This document shows positions 21,923 to 29,687 of a stretch of DNA of 35,239 bases, in pieces; position 1 is the first letter of the stretch, and each line of letters begins with the position of its first letter. The stretch is from CAZLHO01 sp964559455. Lineage in GTDB: Bacteria > Krumholzibacteriota > Krumholzibacteriia > LZORAL124-64-63. The DNA lies in contig CAZLHO010000030.1 of the NCBI GenBank assembly GCA_964559455.1, positions 1-35,239 on the forward strand, given 5' to 3'. The notes under the pieces were generated by a model. It did no database searches and had not been told where the DNA came from. It saw nothing but the letters and a program-made list of their open reading frames with translations. Made by a program: the position numbers and the translations under genes.

Positions 21923-23128
21923 TCAGCAGGTCGCCGACGCTCTGGTGACGTTCATTTCCCTCAGCGCGGCCGCGATGCGGGCCACGCCCTCGGCGATGCG
22001 CTCCGGGGGCATCGCCGAGTAGTTCAGGCGCATGGTGTTCTTGCCGCCGTTCTCCGGGAAGAAGGATTCGCCGGGCACGAAGGCGACGTCGCGCTCCAGG
22101 CAGCGGGCCAGCAGGTCGCGGGCGTCGACGCCCTCGGGCAGCGTGACCCAGACGAACATGCCGCCCTCGGGCCGGGTCCAGCGCGCGCCCGGAGGCATGT
22201 GCCCCTCCAGGGCCGCCAGCATGGCTTCGCGGCGTTCCCGGTAGAGCTCGCTGATGCGCGCGACGTTGGCGTCGAGCTCGCCGCGTTCGAGCCAGGCCAG
22301 CAGCTGCAGCTGCGACAGGGTCGCGGTCTGCAGATCGGCGCCCTGCTTCAGCAGCACGTACTTGCGCAGCAGCTCGCTCGGGGCGATGACCCAGGCCAGG
22401 CGCATGCCCGGGCAGAAGACCTTCGAGAAGGTGCCCAGGTGCACGACCACGCCCTCGTCGTCCATCGAGAGCAGCGACGGCCGCGGCTCGCCGGCGAAGC
22501 GCACGTCGGCGTAGGGGGCGTCCTCGATCACCGGCACCGCGAAGGCGGCGGCCAGGTCCAGCAGTCCCCGCCGCCGCTCGGTCGACCAGCAGCGGCCGCT
22601 GGGGTTCTGGAAGTCGGGGATCACGTAGATCAGCTTGGGCCGCTGCTCGGCCAGCATCCGCTCGAGCGCCTTCAGGTCCATGCCGTCGTCGTCGGTCGGC
22701 ACCTGGCGGTAGCGGGGCCGGAAGATCTGGAAGGCGCTGAGCGCGCCCAGGTAGGTGGGGCTCTCGCAGAAGACGAGGTCGCCCTCGTCCAGGAAGAGCT
22801 TGGCGGTCAGGTCCAGCCCCTGCTGCGAGCCGGCGGTGATCAGCACGTTGTCGACCGTCAGCTCGACGCCGTGGCGCCGGGCGGCCCGTTCGGCGACGGC
22901 GGCCCGCAGCGCGGTCACCCCCTCGCTGGGGCTGTACTGCAGGGCGGCCGGGCCGTGGGTCGCCAGAGCCTCGCGGGTGGCCTCGAGCAAGGCCTCGACG
23001 GGGAAGGTCTCGGCGGCGGGCAGCCCGCCCGCCAGCGAGATGACCTCGGGGCGAGCCGTCACCTTGAGGATCTCACGGATGTCCGACGCCTTGATCGTGT
23101 CCATCCGGCGAGCCAGCGGAAACGACAT
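21923..23128 (-). CDS. PLP-dependent class I aminotransferase, 2-aminoadipate/MocR-like group
   Basis: The ATG at 23128 has GGAGG 7 nt upstream. An earlier ATG (23146) overlaps that site and is rejected. The 401-residue fold-I enzyme has ISLAGGLPAAETFP, ITAGSQQGLDLTAKLF, ESPTYLGALSAF, IYVIPDFQNPSGR, the Asp/Tyr region EDAPYADVRF and the Schiff-base lysine in GTFSKVFCPGMR, ending MRLNYSAMP. It resembles LysN-type 2-aminoadipate transaminases and other broad-range aminotransferases. It is clearly paralogous to the aminotransferase domain of the MocR regulator encoded 22 nt upstream, but has no DNA-binding domain. It is probably the enzyme controlled by that regulator. Confidence 0.92.
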   Translation of the reverse strand: MSFPLARRMDTIKASDIREILKVTARPEVISLAGGLPAAETFPVEALLEATREALATHGPAALQYSPSEGVTALRAAVAERAARRHGVELTVDNVLITAGSQQGLDLTAKLFLDEGDLVFCESPTYLGALSAFQIFRPRYRQVPTDDDGMDLKALERMLAEQRPKLIYVIPDFQNPSGRCWSTERRRGLLDLAAAFAVPVIEDAPYADVRFAGEPRPSLLSMDDEGVVVHLGTFSKVFCPGMRLAWVIAPSELLRKYVLLKQGADLQTATLSQLQLLAWLERGELDANVARISELYRERREAMLAALEGHMPPGARWTRPEGGMFVWVTLPEGVDARDLLARCLERDVAFVPGESFFPENGGKNTMRLNYSAMPPERIAEGVARIAAALREMNVTRASATC

Positions 23129-23150
23129 GATGCCACCTCCAGGCATGGGT

Positions 23151-24659
23151 TCAGACGATGGCCGGCGGCCCAGCGGCCGCCCGGACCGATGCGGCGGGCC
23201 GGCGCCTGCTTTCGCGCACGGCCGTCAGGAACCGGGCCGCCCCCGTGGCGAGGTCGGCTTCGGCGGGAAAGGAGTAGTTCAGGCGCGCGTAGACGTCCTC
23301 GACGCCGCAGGGGAAGCAGCAGGCGCCGGGGATGAACGAGACCCCGGCCTCGGCCGCGCGGGTCAGCAGCAGGCGACGGTCGGTGCGATCGGGCAGGCGG
23401 CACCACAGGCTCAGCCCCCCCCGGGGGCGGGCCCAGGACAGGCCCGCGTCCGGATCCTCGGCCAGAGCCGTGATCAGGCGATCGCAGCGCCGGGCGTAGA
23501 TCGGGCGCACGCGGGCGGCGTGGGCGTCGTAGCGACCCTCTTCCAGGAAGCGGGCCACCAGCCACTGGCCCAGGGTGCTGGAATGGAGGTCCAGGCCCTG
23601 CTTGGCCACCGCCAGGCGGCGTCCGACCGCCGGCGGCGCCACGACCCAGCCCACGCGCAGGCCCGGAGCCATCACCTTCGAGACGGTGCCCAGGTACAGC
23701 ACCACGCCGTGGCGGTCGAGCGCCCGCAGCGGCGGCGGCGACTCGCCCGAGTAGCCCAGTTCGCGGTAGACGTCGTCCTCGAGCACCGGCACCTGGTGGC
23801 GCGCCGCCAGATCCAGCAGGTGGACGCGGCGGGCCGGCGACAGCGTGGCCCCGGTCGGGTTCTGATAGCTGGGCTGGACGTAGATCAGCCGCGGCGCGTG
23901 GCGTTTCAGGGCGGCGGCCAGGGCCTCGGTGACCATGCCGTGCTCGTCGACCGGCACCGGAATCAGCCGGACGCCGGCGGCGCGGAAGATCTCGAGCGAG
24001 CCGAAGTAGGTGGGCTCCTCGACGATGACCGCGTCGCCGGGCGCGCAGAAGGCGCGCACGGTCAGGTCGATCCCCTGCTGGGATCCGGAGACGACCAGCA
24101 CCTCGTCGGGACCGCAGTTGATGCCGCGGGCGAGCAGGTGCTCGGCCAGGGCCCGGCGCAGCTCGGGCAGGCCCTCGGTGGGCGTGTGCATGTAGAGCTG
24201 CGGCCCCAGCGCGTCGGCGAGGGCGGCCTGGACCTCCCCCAGCTCCTTCACCGGCACCAGGTCGGGCGAGGGCAGCCCCACCGACAGCGGCACCACGTCG
24301 CGATCGCCGGCGCGCTCCAGCAGGTCGCGGGTCAACGAGTCGACCGGGGCGCCGGCCCGGTCCCGCAGCAGCTGGCGCCAGGGCAGGGCCGCGGCCGCGG
24401 GCAGCCCGGCGTCGGCGGCCGGTCGGGCCAGCACCTCGGTGCCCCGGCCCACCCGGGCCTCGACCAGGCCGTCGCGCTTCAGCTCGCGGTAGGCGTTGAG
24501 CACGGTGCTGCGGTTCACGCCCAGCTCGTCGGCCAGGCGGCGCTCGGGGGGCAGCAGGCTGCCGGCCGGCAGCACGTCCGCGAGAATGGCGTCGCGCAGC
24601 TGCTGCACGATCTGCTGGTAGAAGGGGATCTTGCTGGTGCGGTCCAGTTCCAGACTCAT
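23151..24659 (-). CDS. MocR-type transcriptional regulator (GntR HTH plus aminotransferase domain)
   Basis: The ATG at 24659 follows AAAGGA. A longer frame to 24776 runs into the AT-rich control region and is rejected. The 502-residue protein has a GntR winged helix at ~5-75 (IPFYQQIVQQLRDAILADVLPAGSLLPPERRLADELGVNRSTVLNAYREL). A linker leads to a full fold-I aminotransferase-like domain with VVSGSQQGIDLTVRAF, EEPTYFGSLEIF, PSYQNPTGATLS, EDDVYRELGY and the PLP lysine in GTVSKVMAPGLR. MocR regulators sense PLP or PLP adducts of amino compounds (PdxR, GabR). It heads a run with an aminotransferase, PhzF and GNAT genes, so it probably controls that operon and itself. There are no pdxST, gabTD or taurine genes nearby. 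Confidence 0.93.
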   Translation of the reverse strand: MSLELDRTSKIPFYQQIVQQLRDAILADVLPAGSLLPPERRLADELGVNRSTVLNAYRELKRDGLVEARVGRGTEVLARPAADAGLPAAAALPWRQLLRDRAGAPVDSLTRDLLERAGDRDVVPLSVGLPSPDLVPVKELGEVQAALADALGPQLYMHTPTEGLPELRRALAEHLLARGINCGPDEVLVVSGSQQGIDLTVRAFCAPGDAVIVEEPTYFGSLEIFRAAGVRLIPVPVDEHGMVTEALAAALKRHAPRLIYVQPSYQNPTGATLSPARRVHLLDLAARHQVPVLEDDVYRELGYSGESPPPLRALDRHGVVLYLGTVSKVMAPGLRVGWVVAPPAVGRRLAVAKQGLDLHSSTLGQWLVARFLEEGRYDAHAARVRPIYARRCDRLITALAEDPDAGLSWARPRGGLSLWCRLPDRTDRRLLLTRAAEAGVSFIPGACCFPCGVEDVYARLNYSFPAEADLATGAARFLTAVRESRRRPAASVRAAAGPPAIV

Positions 24660-24831
24660 GGCCCGATCCTTTCGTGACGATCCGCCGTCTCGGGGACATA
24701 GGACCGATCCAAAACCACAATCGGGAGCGATATCTCGCGGCGCAACCGGGAAATATCGACGATTGGATGGCACCAAATACTAGCACAGGTCGGCCAATGG
24801 CGGGCAAGCGGCAATCGGGGCGCACAGCGGA
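24660..24831. promoter_or_regulatory. Control region upstream of the MocR gene
   Basis: This stretch is much richer in A and T than its surroundings. On the minus strand TATGTC (24700-24695) is a possible -10, preceded after 17 bp by only a weak CGATTG, which would fit an activator- or autoregulator-dependent promoter. ATCCAA (24707-24712) and its reverse complement TTGGAT (24763-24768) are two possible half-sites about 56 bp apart. The assignments are tentative, and no clear direct repeats of the GabR type were seen. Confidence 0.35.
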
Positions 24832-24864
24832 AGGCCCCGGGCCGCAGAAGCGGCGCCGGGGCCT
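24832..24864 (-). terminator. Long hairpin downstream of the octaheme cytochrome gene
   Basis: A 9-bp outer stem (24832-24840 with 24856-24864) continues into a 5-bp inner stem (GCCGC/GCGGC) with an AGAA loop and one bulged base, about 14 bp in all. It begins 21 nt beyond the minus-strand stop codon. Confidence 0.65.
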
Positions 24865-24885
24865 CGGCAAGGGGAATTCCCGGTC

Positions 24886-26130
24886 CTAGCCGCCGTGGGC
24901 GGCGCGCATCTCGCCGGCCAGCTCGCGGATCTCGACCAGGTCCTTCTTCATCTTGGCGTAGCCGTACCAGGTGCTGTAGTCGGGGTTCATGTGGAAGCCG
25001 CCCTGGAAGGCCTTCATGCGGTGATCCATGAACATCTCGTAGAGGATCTCCTCGATCGTCGAGTCGACGTCGTAGAAGGCCAGCAGGTCGGGGTACAGGG
25101 CGCCGTCGCGCTCCAGCACGCCGTCGCGATAGAGCCCGGCCACGATCTCCACGGCCTCGGCCATCAGGCGGTCGGCCTCGCGCACCATCAGGTCGGCGTT
25201 CTTGAAGTTCTCGGCGACGAAGTTCGGGGTGTGGCACTTCTGGCAGGCCTGCACGTAGAGCGCGCGCTCGGCGTCGAAGTCCTCGGTGGTCAGCCTTGCC
25301 ACGTTGCCGGCCTTGACGACGTCCAGCCGCCCGGTCGGGTTGCCCTCGGCGTCCAGCACGCCCAGGCCCTTGAGGATGGACAGCCGCCAGCCCAGCCACT
25401 CCTCGTCCTGCTCGGGCAGGCGCACCGCCAGGAAGCCCCACGCGCTCATCACGCGGTGGTCGCCGCCCTGCATGTGGCAGGTCTGGCAGGTTGGGGCGCG
25501 GTCGCGGTTCTCGGGATCGATGGCGCGGTTCATCAGGTAAGTGACGCCGTGCTTGCTGCCCGACCACATCTCCCACTGGGGATGGTCGAAGCCCATGTGG
25601 CAGGTCTGGCAGGCCTCGGGCTCGCGCGCCTCGGCCACCGAGAAGGCGTGGCGCGTGTGGCAGTTCTGGCAATCCATGCCGTAGCGGTAGTACTGGCGGT
25701 CCTCGCTGTCGCGGTCCGTCTGATCGGCCAAGCCCAGGGTGTGGCAGCCGCCGCAGCCCTTCTGCCCCTCGATGAAGGCGTCGGGCTGATGGTGGGTGTT
25801 CGGCATGGCGTTCATCGCCACGCGGCCGAGCGCGTGCTTGCCGGAGAGGTACTGCGCTGCCTGGTCCTCGTGGCATTCGCGGCAGGTGGCGATGGTCGGC
25901 AACTGCGCCAGATGGGCGTCCTCGGCGTTGACGTGGGTCTCGCCGTGGCAGCCGACGCAGGTCATCGACTCGGACATCACGCCGCGGTTGAAGTCCTTGA
26001 CCAGCATCGGCGTGAGCTCGGCGTGGCAGGTCTCGCAGGGCGAGGGCAGGGCCAGAGCGGGGCCGGCGCAGAGCACGAGAACCAGGGCGGCGAAGCAGGC
26101 GGAACGGAGTCGGAGCGGTCCGGCGGACAT
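24886..26130 (-). CDS. Secreted octaheme cytochrome c, hydroxylamine oxidoreductase (HAO)-like
   Basis: The ATG at 26130 follows TGGAGG and opens a signal peptide ending PALA. The longer frame is rejected. The 414-residue product contains eight CxxCH sites: CETCH, CVGCH, CRECH, CGGCH, CQNCH, CQTCH twice and CQKCH. That count, their spacing, the helical C-terminal third and HMNPDYSTWYGYAKMKKDL near the end match the HAO/octaheme family. In ammonia oxidisers HAO oxidises hydroxylamine with a heme-tyrosine cross-linked P460 site. Homologues without the cross-link act as nitrite or hydroxylamine reductases. Tyrosines are present in the C-terminal motif, but whether one forms the cross-link cannot be told. 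It stands alone, with no quinol dehydrogenase, nrfA or c554 gene adjacent, so its electron partner is unknown. Confidence 0.88.
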   Translation of the reverse strand: MSAGPLRLRSACFAALVLVLCAGPALALPSPCETCHAELTPMLVKDFNRGVMSESMTCVGCHGETHVNAEDAHLAQLPTIATCRECHEDQAAQYLSGKHALGRVAMNAMPNTHHQPDAFIEGQKGCGGCHTLGLADQTDRDSEDRQYYRYGMDCQNCHTRHAFSVAEAREPEACQTCHMGFDHPQWEMWSGSKHGVTYLMNRAIDPENRDRAPTCQTCHMQGGDHRVMSAWGFLAVRLPEQDEEWLGWRLSILKGLGVLDAEGNPTGRLDVVKAGNVARLTTEDFDAERALYVQACQKCHTPNFVAENFKNADLMVREADRLMAEAVEIVAGLYRDGVLERDGALYPDLLAFYDVDSTIEEILYEMFMDHRMKAFQGGFHMNPDYSTWYGYAKMKKDLVEIRELAGEMRAAHGG

Positions 26131-26190
26131 GACGTCGACCTCCAGGGGGCTGCGGGTGCAGGCGGAGCTGAAACTGGACTGAAACAATCC

Positions 26191-26206
26191 TGTTAATGCC
26201 TCAACA
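26191..26206. promoter_or_regulatory. Dyad-symmetric candidate operator upstream of the octaheme cytochrome
   Basis: TGTTAATGCCTCAACA forms an inverted repeat of TGTT(A/G)A-type arms, i.e. TGTTA-N6-CAACA, the geometry used by CRP/FNR-superfamily regulators. It lies 60 nt upstream of the cytochrome ATG in an AT-rich gap. No clean sigma-70 promoter was found around it. Confidence 0.3.
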
Positions 26207-26246
26207 AACGTAGGCGATCGATGGGGCGGGATGCAACAAAATAATA

Positions 26247-26831
26247 CTACTTCGGGTGTGTTGATTCTCCGGGGCCGCGCGCAGCCTCCCAATCCGCCCT
26301 TTCCAGGGCGTAGACGGCGTCGTCGCACCATTCGCCCAGCACCTGGACCGCGCGGAGGTTCAGGGCCACGCGGCGCATCCCCAGGCGCTCGAGCACGGCG
26401 ATCGAGGGCGCGTTGCGCGGGTCGGTGCGGGCCGTGACCCGGGTCTTGCCCAGATCCCCGAAGAGCCAGTCGACCATCGCCCGGGCCGCCTCGGTGGCGT
26501 AGCCCCGGCCGTGGTGCTCGCGGCGCAGGGTGTAGCCGATGTCGGCCGTCGTCGGTTCGTCCGCCAGGAAGTTGACCCCGCAGTCGCCCGCGAACTCGCC
26601 GCTAGCGGCCAGCAGGATCACGAACTGGAACCACGTGCCCGGCGTGTCGGGCGCCAGATCGAGCTGCCCGGCGACCAGCTCGGCCGCCGCCGCACGGTTC
26701 TCGGGGAACCAGCCCTGGTAGCGGCAGAGGTCTAGGTCGGCGCGCAGGGCGAAGAGAGCGTCGACGTCGCCGATCTCGATGGAGCGCAGCAGCAGGCGTT
26801 CGCTGCGGAGCCGCGGTCCGCGTGCGGTCAT
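26247..26831 (-). CDS. GNAT family N-acetyltransferase, RimJ/RimL-like
   Basis: The ATG at 26831 follows GGGAGG, giving 194 residues. LRSERLLLRSIEIGDVDALFALRAD is the typical start of the RimJ/RimL-type group. DIGYTLRREHHGRGYATEAARAMVDWLF carries the acetyl-CoA loop, and DPRNAPSIAVLERLGMRRV is the family's signature near the C-terminus. Members acetylate ribosomal protein N-termini, antibiotics or small amines. The specific substrate is unknown. It lies 116 nt upstream of the cytochrome gene on the same strand, but the AT-rich gap between them suggests separate control. Confidence 0.88.
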   Translation of the reverse strand: MTARGPRLRSERLLLRSIEIGDVDALFALRADLDLCRYQGWFPENRAAAAELVAGQLDLAPDTPGTWFQFVILLAASGEFAGDCGVNFLADEPTTADIGYTLRREHHGRGYATEAARAMVDWLFGDLGKTRVTARTDPRNAPSIAVLERLGMRRVALNLRAVQVLGEWCDDAVYALERADWEAARGPGESTHPK

Positions 26832-26866
26832 GACGGGTCCCTCCCGCGGGCGTCGCAGCAAAGCGG

Positions 26867-26896
26867 TTGTCGGAGCCCGGCCGGAATCAGTATCTT
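26867..26896 (+). promoter_or_regulatory. Candidate promoter for the beta-helix protein gene
   Basis: TTGTCG (26867-26872), an 18-bp spacer and TATCTT (26891-26896), 60 nt before the ATG at 26957. Confidence 0.45.
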
Positions 26897-26956
26897 GAAC
26901 ACGGCCCCATCCTGTCCCCCGGCTTGTCCCCACAAGCTTGTCTTCATGGGAGCGCC

Positions 26957-27901
26957 ATGTCCAGCGAACGAATCGTCCGACTCGCCGCCCTGATCGCCCT
27001 GTCCCTGGCTCCGGCCGCGGCCGGCACCGCCGACGCCGAGACCTACGACGTGCCCGGCGACTTCGACACCATCGCCCTGGCCCTGGCCGGGACCGGCGGC
27101 GGCGACGAGATCGTGGTGGGCGCGGGCATCCACTACGAGCACGGCCTGCTCATGCGATCGGGCGTGACCCTGCGCGGCGCGACCGGCGACCCCGCCGACG
27201 TGATCATCAGCGCCCAGGGATTGGGCCGCGTGATGGACTGCAGCGGCGTCACCGGGCTGACCAGGATCGCCGACCTGACGATCGCCGGCGGCATCGTCGC
27301 GAGCGGGAACGGCGGCGGCGTCACCATGGTCGGCGGTCAGGCCGTCTTCGAGAACTGCATCTTCAGAGGAAACACGGCCGCCCTGGGGGGCGCGCTCTAC
27401 CTGAGCGGTTCTGCCGCCACGGTCGTCGACTGCGTCTTCAGCCGGAACGTCTGCAACCAATTCGGCGGCGCGATCTACATCACCAGCAACACCCCGCAGT
27501 TCACGAACTGCACGATCACCGGCAGCACAGCCCCCTCATTCAACGGGAGCGCGGTCTCGGTGCTGGACGGCACGGCCCTCTTCGACGGCTGCATCATCGC
27601 CTTCGGCGCCGCCGGCTTCGGCGTGGACGCCGCCGGCTCCAGCACCTTCAGCGACTGCTGCGTCTTCGGCAACCCCGCCGGCGACTGGATCGGCGCCCCC
27701 CTGCCGGGCAACTTCAGCGCGGATCCCCAGTTCTGCGCCGTCGATCCCGACGGGGACCGGTTCTGGGGCCTGCAGAGCGACTCGCCCTGCGCCCCGGCCA
27801 ACTCGCCGTCGGGCGGCCTGATCGGCGCCCGGGGCGTGGACTGCGCCGGCGTGGGGGCGGATGAGGGCAGCTGGGGGGCGATGAAGAACCGGTTCCGCTG
27901 A
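26957..27901 (+). CDS. Secreted right-handed beta-helix protein with C-terminal WGxxK tail
   Basis: The ATG at 26957 follows GGGAG and starts a signal peptide (MSSERIVRLAALIALSLAPAAAGTADA). The 314-residue product repeats short units with N/D-C and G-G-A/G pairs: GVTLRGATGDPADVII, FENCIFRGNTAALGGALYLSG, VVDCVFSRN, FGGAIYITSNTPQFTNCTITGS and FDGCIIAFG. This is the pattern of pectate-lyase-like parallel beta-helices. No catalytic residues of polysaccharide lyases are evident, so it may be a binding or structural surface protein. The very end, DEGSWGAMKNRFR, resembles the end of the secreted protein encoded at 28962-29687 and may be a sorting or anchoring tail. A strong terminator follows. Confidence 0.85.
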   Translation: MSSERIVRLAALIALSLAPAAAGTADAETYDVPGDFDTIALALAGTGGGDEIVVGAGIHYEHGLLMRSGVTLRGATGDPADVIISAQGLGRVMDCSGVTGLTRIADLTIAGGIVASGNGGGVTMVGGQAVFENCIFRGNTAALGGALYLSGSAATVVDCVFSRNVCNQFGGAIYITSNTPQFTNCTITGSTAPSFNGSAVSVLDGTALFDGCIIAFGAAGFGVDAAGSSTFSDCCVFGNPAGDWIGAPLPGNFSADPQFCAVDPDGDRFWGLQSDSPCAPANSPSGGLIGARGVDCAGVGADEGSWGAMKNRFR

Positions 27902-27933
27902 GGGGGGCGGCCGCACACCGGCCGCGCAGGGAC

Positions 27934-27968
27934 GAGGGGGACGCTCATCGCGAGCGTCCCCCTCTTTT
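27934..27968 (+). terminator. Rho-independent terminator after the beta-helix gene
   Basis: A perfect 13-bp stem (27934-27946 with 27952-27964), loop ATCGC, then TTTT. It lies 33 nt after the stop codon. Confidence 0.9.
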
Positions 27969-27981
27969 CGCTCCCGGGAGT

Positions 27982-28125
27982 GCCGCGCACCGTCATCCCG
28001 TCCGTGACGGGGCTTCGCGCAGGTCCCGCCGGCAGGAGCGCCGGCGGGGCCGGAGCGCAGAGACGCCCCGGCGCAGGAGGCGCCGGGGCGTCGTCCCCGT
28101 TCAGGACGGGATGACGGTGTGCGGC
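27982..28125. repeat. Branched palindromic intergenic element
   Basis: An outer inverted repeat of 21 bp with one mismatch (27982-28002 with 28105-28125) encloses a second short pair (ACGGGG at 28007-28012 with CCCCGT at 28095-28100) and two perfect internal hairpins. Hairpin A has a 9-bp stem (28025-28033/28040-28048) and loop AGGAGC. Hairpin B has a 13-bp stem (28062-28074/28080-28092) and loop AGGAG. The right end abuts the stop codon of the pirin gene. It has the form of a mobile palindromic repeat or a structured transcript end. It contains no gene. Confidence 0.7.
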
Positions 28126-28824
28126 TCACCCGAGATCGAACAAGAGGAACTCCGCCCGCTCCCGTCCCTCGATCACCAGCTCCTGCTCGCCGCTGATCGC
28201 GGCGCCGTCGCCCTGATCCAGGTCCACGCAGTTGACGGTGATCGCCCCGGTGGCGACCTGGATCCAGGCGTGGCGTCCCGCGGCCGGGGCGTGGGTCACG
28301 CGTTCGCCCGGCTCCAGGATCGCGGCGAAGATCGTCACGTCCTGGTGGATGCGCATCGCGCCGTCCCGGCCGCCGGGCGCGGCGATCGGGCGCAGCCGGC
28401 CCCGCTTCTCTTCCTCGGGCACGTGCATCTCCTGGTAGCCCGGCTCCAGGCCCAGCAGCTCGGGCAGGATCCAGATCTGCAGCAGGCGCAGCGGCTCGCC
28501 CGGCGAGGGGTTGACCTCGCTGTGGGTGACGCCGCTGCCGGCGGTCATGCGCTGCACGTCGCCGTAGCGCAGCACCGAGCCCGTGCCCGTGCTGTCCTTG
28601 TGCTCCAGCTCCCCGAACAGGACGTAGGTGACGATCTCCATGTCCTTGTGGAGATGCGTGTCGAAGCCGCGGCCCGGCGCGACCACGTCGTCGTTGAGCA
28701 CGCGCAGGGTGCGGAAGCGCAGGTGCTCCGGGTCCTGGTAGGAGGCGAAGGAGAAGGAATGCCAGGTCTCGAGCCAGCCGTGGTCGGCGTGACCCCGTTC
28801 GTCGGCGGGCCGCCGCTTGATCAT
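28126..28824 (-). CDS. Pirin family protein (YhhW-like bicupin)
   Basis: The ATG at 28824 follows GGGAG, and the longer frame overlaps the neighbouring gene. The 232-residue protein starts MIKRRPADERG and has the pirin signature WHSFSFASYQDPEH. Metal ligands are the two His of FDTHLHKDME and the His/Glu of GVTHSEVNPS, as in quercetinase-active bacterial pirins. PLRLLQIWILPE and the second cupin (HAWIQVATGAITVNCVDL) follow. Bacterial pirins bind iron or another metal. Some cleave quercetin and others act as redox-sensitive regulators, so the role here is not defined. Its stop codon touches the palindromic element at 27982-28125. Confidence 0.92.
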   Translation of the reverse strand: MIKRRPADERGHADHGWLETWHSFSFASYQDPEHLRFRTLRVLNDDVVAPGRGFDTHLHKDMEIVTYVLFGELEHKDSTGTGSVLRYGDVQRMTAGSGVTHSEVNPSPGEPLRLLQIWILPELLGLEPGYQEMHVPEEEKRGRLRPIAAPGGRDGAMRIHQDVTIFAAILEPGERVTHAPAAGRHAWIQVATGAITVNCVDLDQGDGAAISGEQELVIEGRERAEFLLFDLG

Positions 28825-28903
28825 CGCTCGCTCCCGGTTGCGGGGTGGTCGTCGTCCCGCCAATATCGGCCCATCGCGGCCGATCCGCCCCCCCACGGAC
28901 GAA

Positions 28904-28935
28904 GCCGGCGGCCTCCCCGAAGGGAAACCGCCGGC
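28904..28935 (-). terminator. UUCG-tetraloop hairpin after the secreted protein gene
   Basis: An 8-bp stem (28904-28911 with 28928-28935) encloses TCCC-TTCG-GGGA on the minus strand, i.e. the very stable C(UUCG)G loop. It starts 27 nt past the minus-strand stop codon at 28962. Confidence 0.6.
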
Positions 28936-28961
28936 GATTCGCTCACGGGACAGGCGAGGGC

Positions 28962-29687
28962 TCAGTCGCTGTACAACGACTTCACGGTGCCCCAGGTGGA
29001 CTCGCTGTTGCCGACGGCGCAGCCGTCGATCTGCAGCGACAGGCTCATCATGTCCCACCAGGCACCCTCGACCCGGGTGGGGTCGCAGTTCTCGGCCAGG
29101 AAGGTGGGATAGTCGGCGGGCTTGACCCCGCCCAGGTCCGTGCTGCCGACCTCGACGCCGTTGGCGACCGAGAAGGCCAGGCAGAGATCGTTGTAGCCCT
29201 CGATCGCGGCGATGGCCGAGACGTTGGTCACGGCGTGGATGTGCTCGAAGTTCGCGTACTGCACGGTCTCAATCTCGGTGTAGGAGAGGATCGGGCCGCT
29301 GTAGAAGGCGTCGCCGCCCGCCCAGGGACCGGTGCCGCTCAGCCAGATCGTGCCGCCGACGAAGTTCTTCGAGTAGATCTTGTAGCCGTTGCCGGTGACC
29401 GGGTTGACGGTGTTGCTGATCAGGTACGGCGTGTTCTGGATCGTGCCGCAGGAGTAGCTCCACTCCAGGCCCAGGTTCATGCCGTCCCAGGACTGGGCGT
29501 GCAGGGTCGTGCCGATGCCGAGCGCGGCGCCGCCGGCGTCCCAGGCCTCGCTGTAGCGGCCCATGTTCAGGGTGCCGCCGACGTCGGTGGACTGGTAGAT
29601 GCCGTTGACGGGGGGACCGGCGATCGCGGCCGCGGCCAGCGCGACCACGGCGAGTAGACTGAGGCAGATCACATGGCGCAACGTCAT
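28962..29687 (-). CDS. Secreted protein of unknown function with C-terminal WGxxK tail
   Basis: The ATG at 29687 follows AGAGG and begins a signal peptide (MTLRHVICLSLLAVVALAAAAIA), giving 241 residues. I recognise no family. The mature part is rich in Gly, Asn, Ser, Thr and aromatics (STDVGGTLNMGRYSEAW; LGLEWSYSCGT; NPVTGNGYKIYSKNF), suggesting an all-beta fold. One Cys pair is possible among its four or so cysteines. It ends SESTWGTVKSLYSD, similar to DEGSWGAMKNRFR at the end of the nearby beta-helix protein. The gene is isolated, with a UUCG hairpin downstream and an AT-rich control region containing an FNR-type box upstream. Confidence 0.78.
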   Translation of the reverse strand: MTLRHVICLSLLAVVALAAAAIAGPPVNGIYQSTDVGGTLNMGRYSEAWDAGGAALGIGTTLHAQSWDGMNLGLEWSYSCGTIQNTPYLISNTVNPVTGNGYKIYSKNFVGGTIWLSGTGPWAGGDAFYSGPILSYTEIETVQYANFEHIHAVTNVSAIAAIEGYNDLCLAFSVANGVEVGSTDLGGVKPADYPTFLAENCDPTRVEGAWWDMMSLSLQIDGCAVGNSESTWGTVKSLYSD

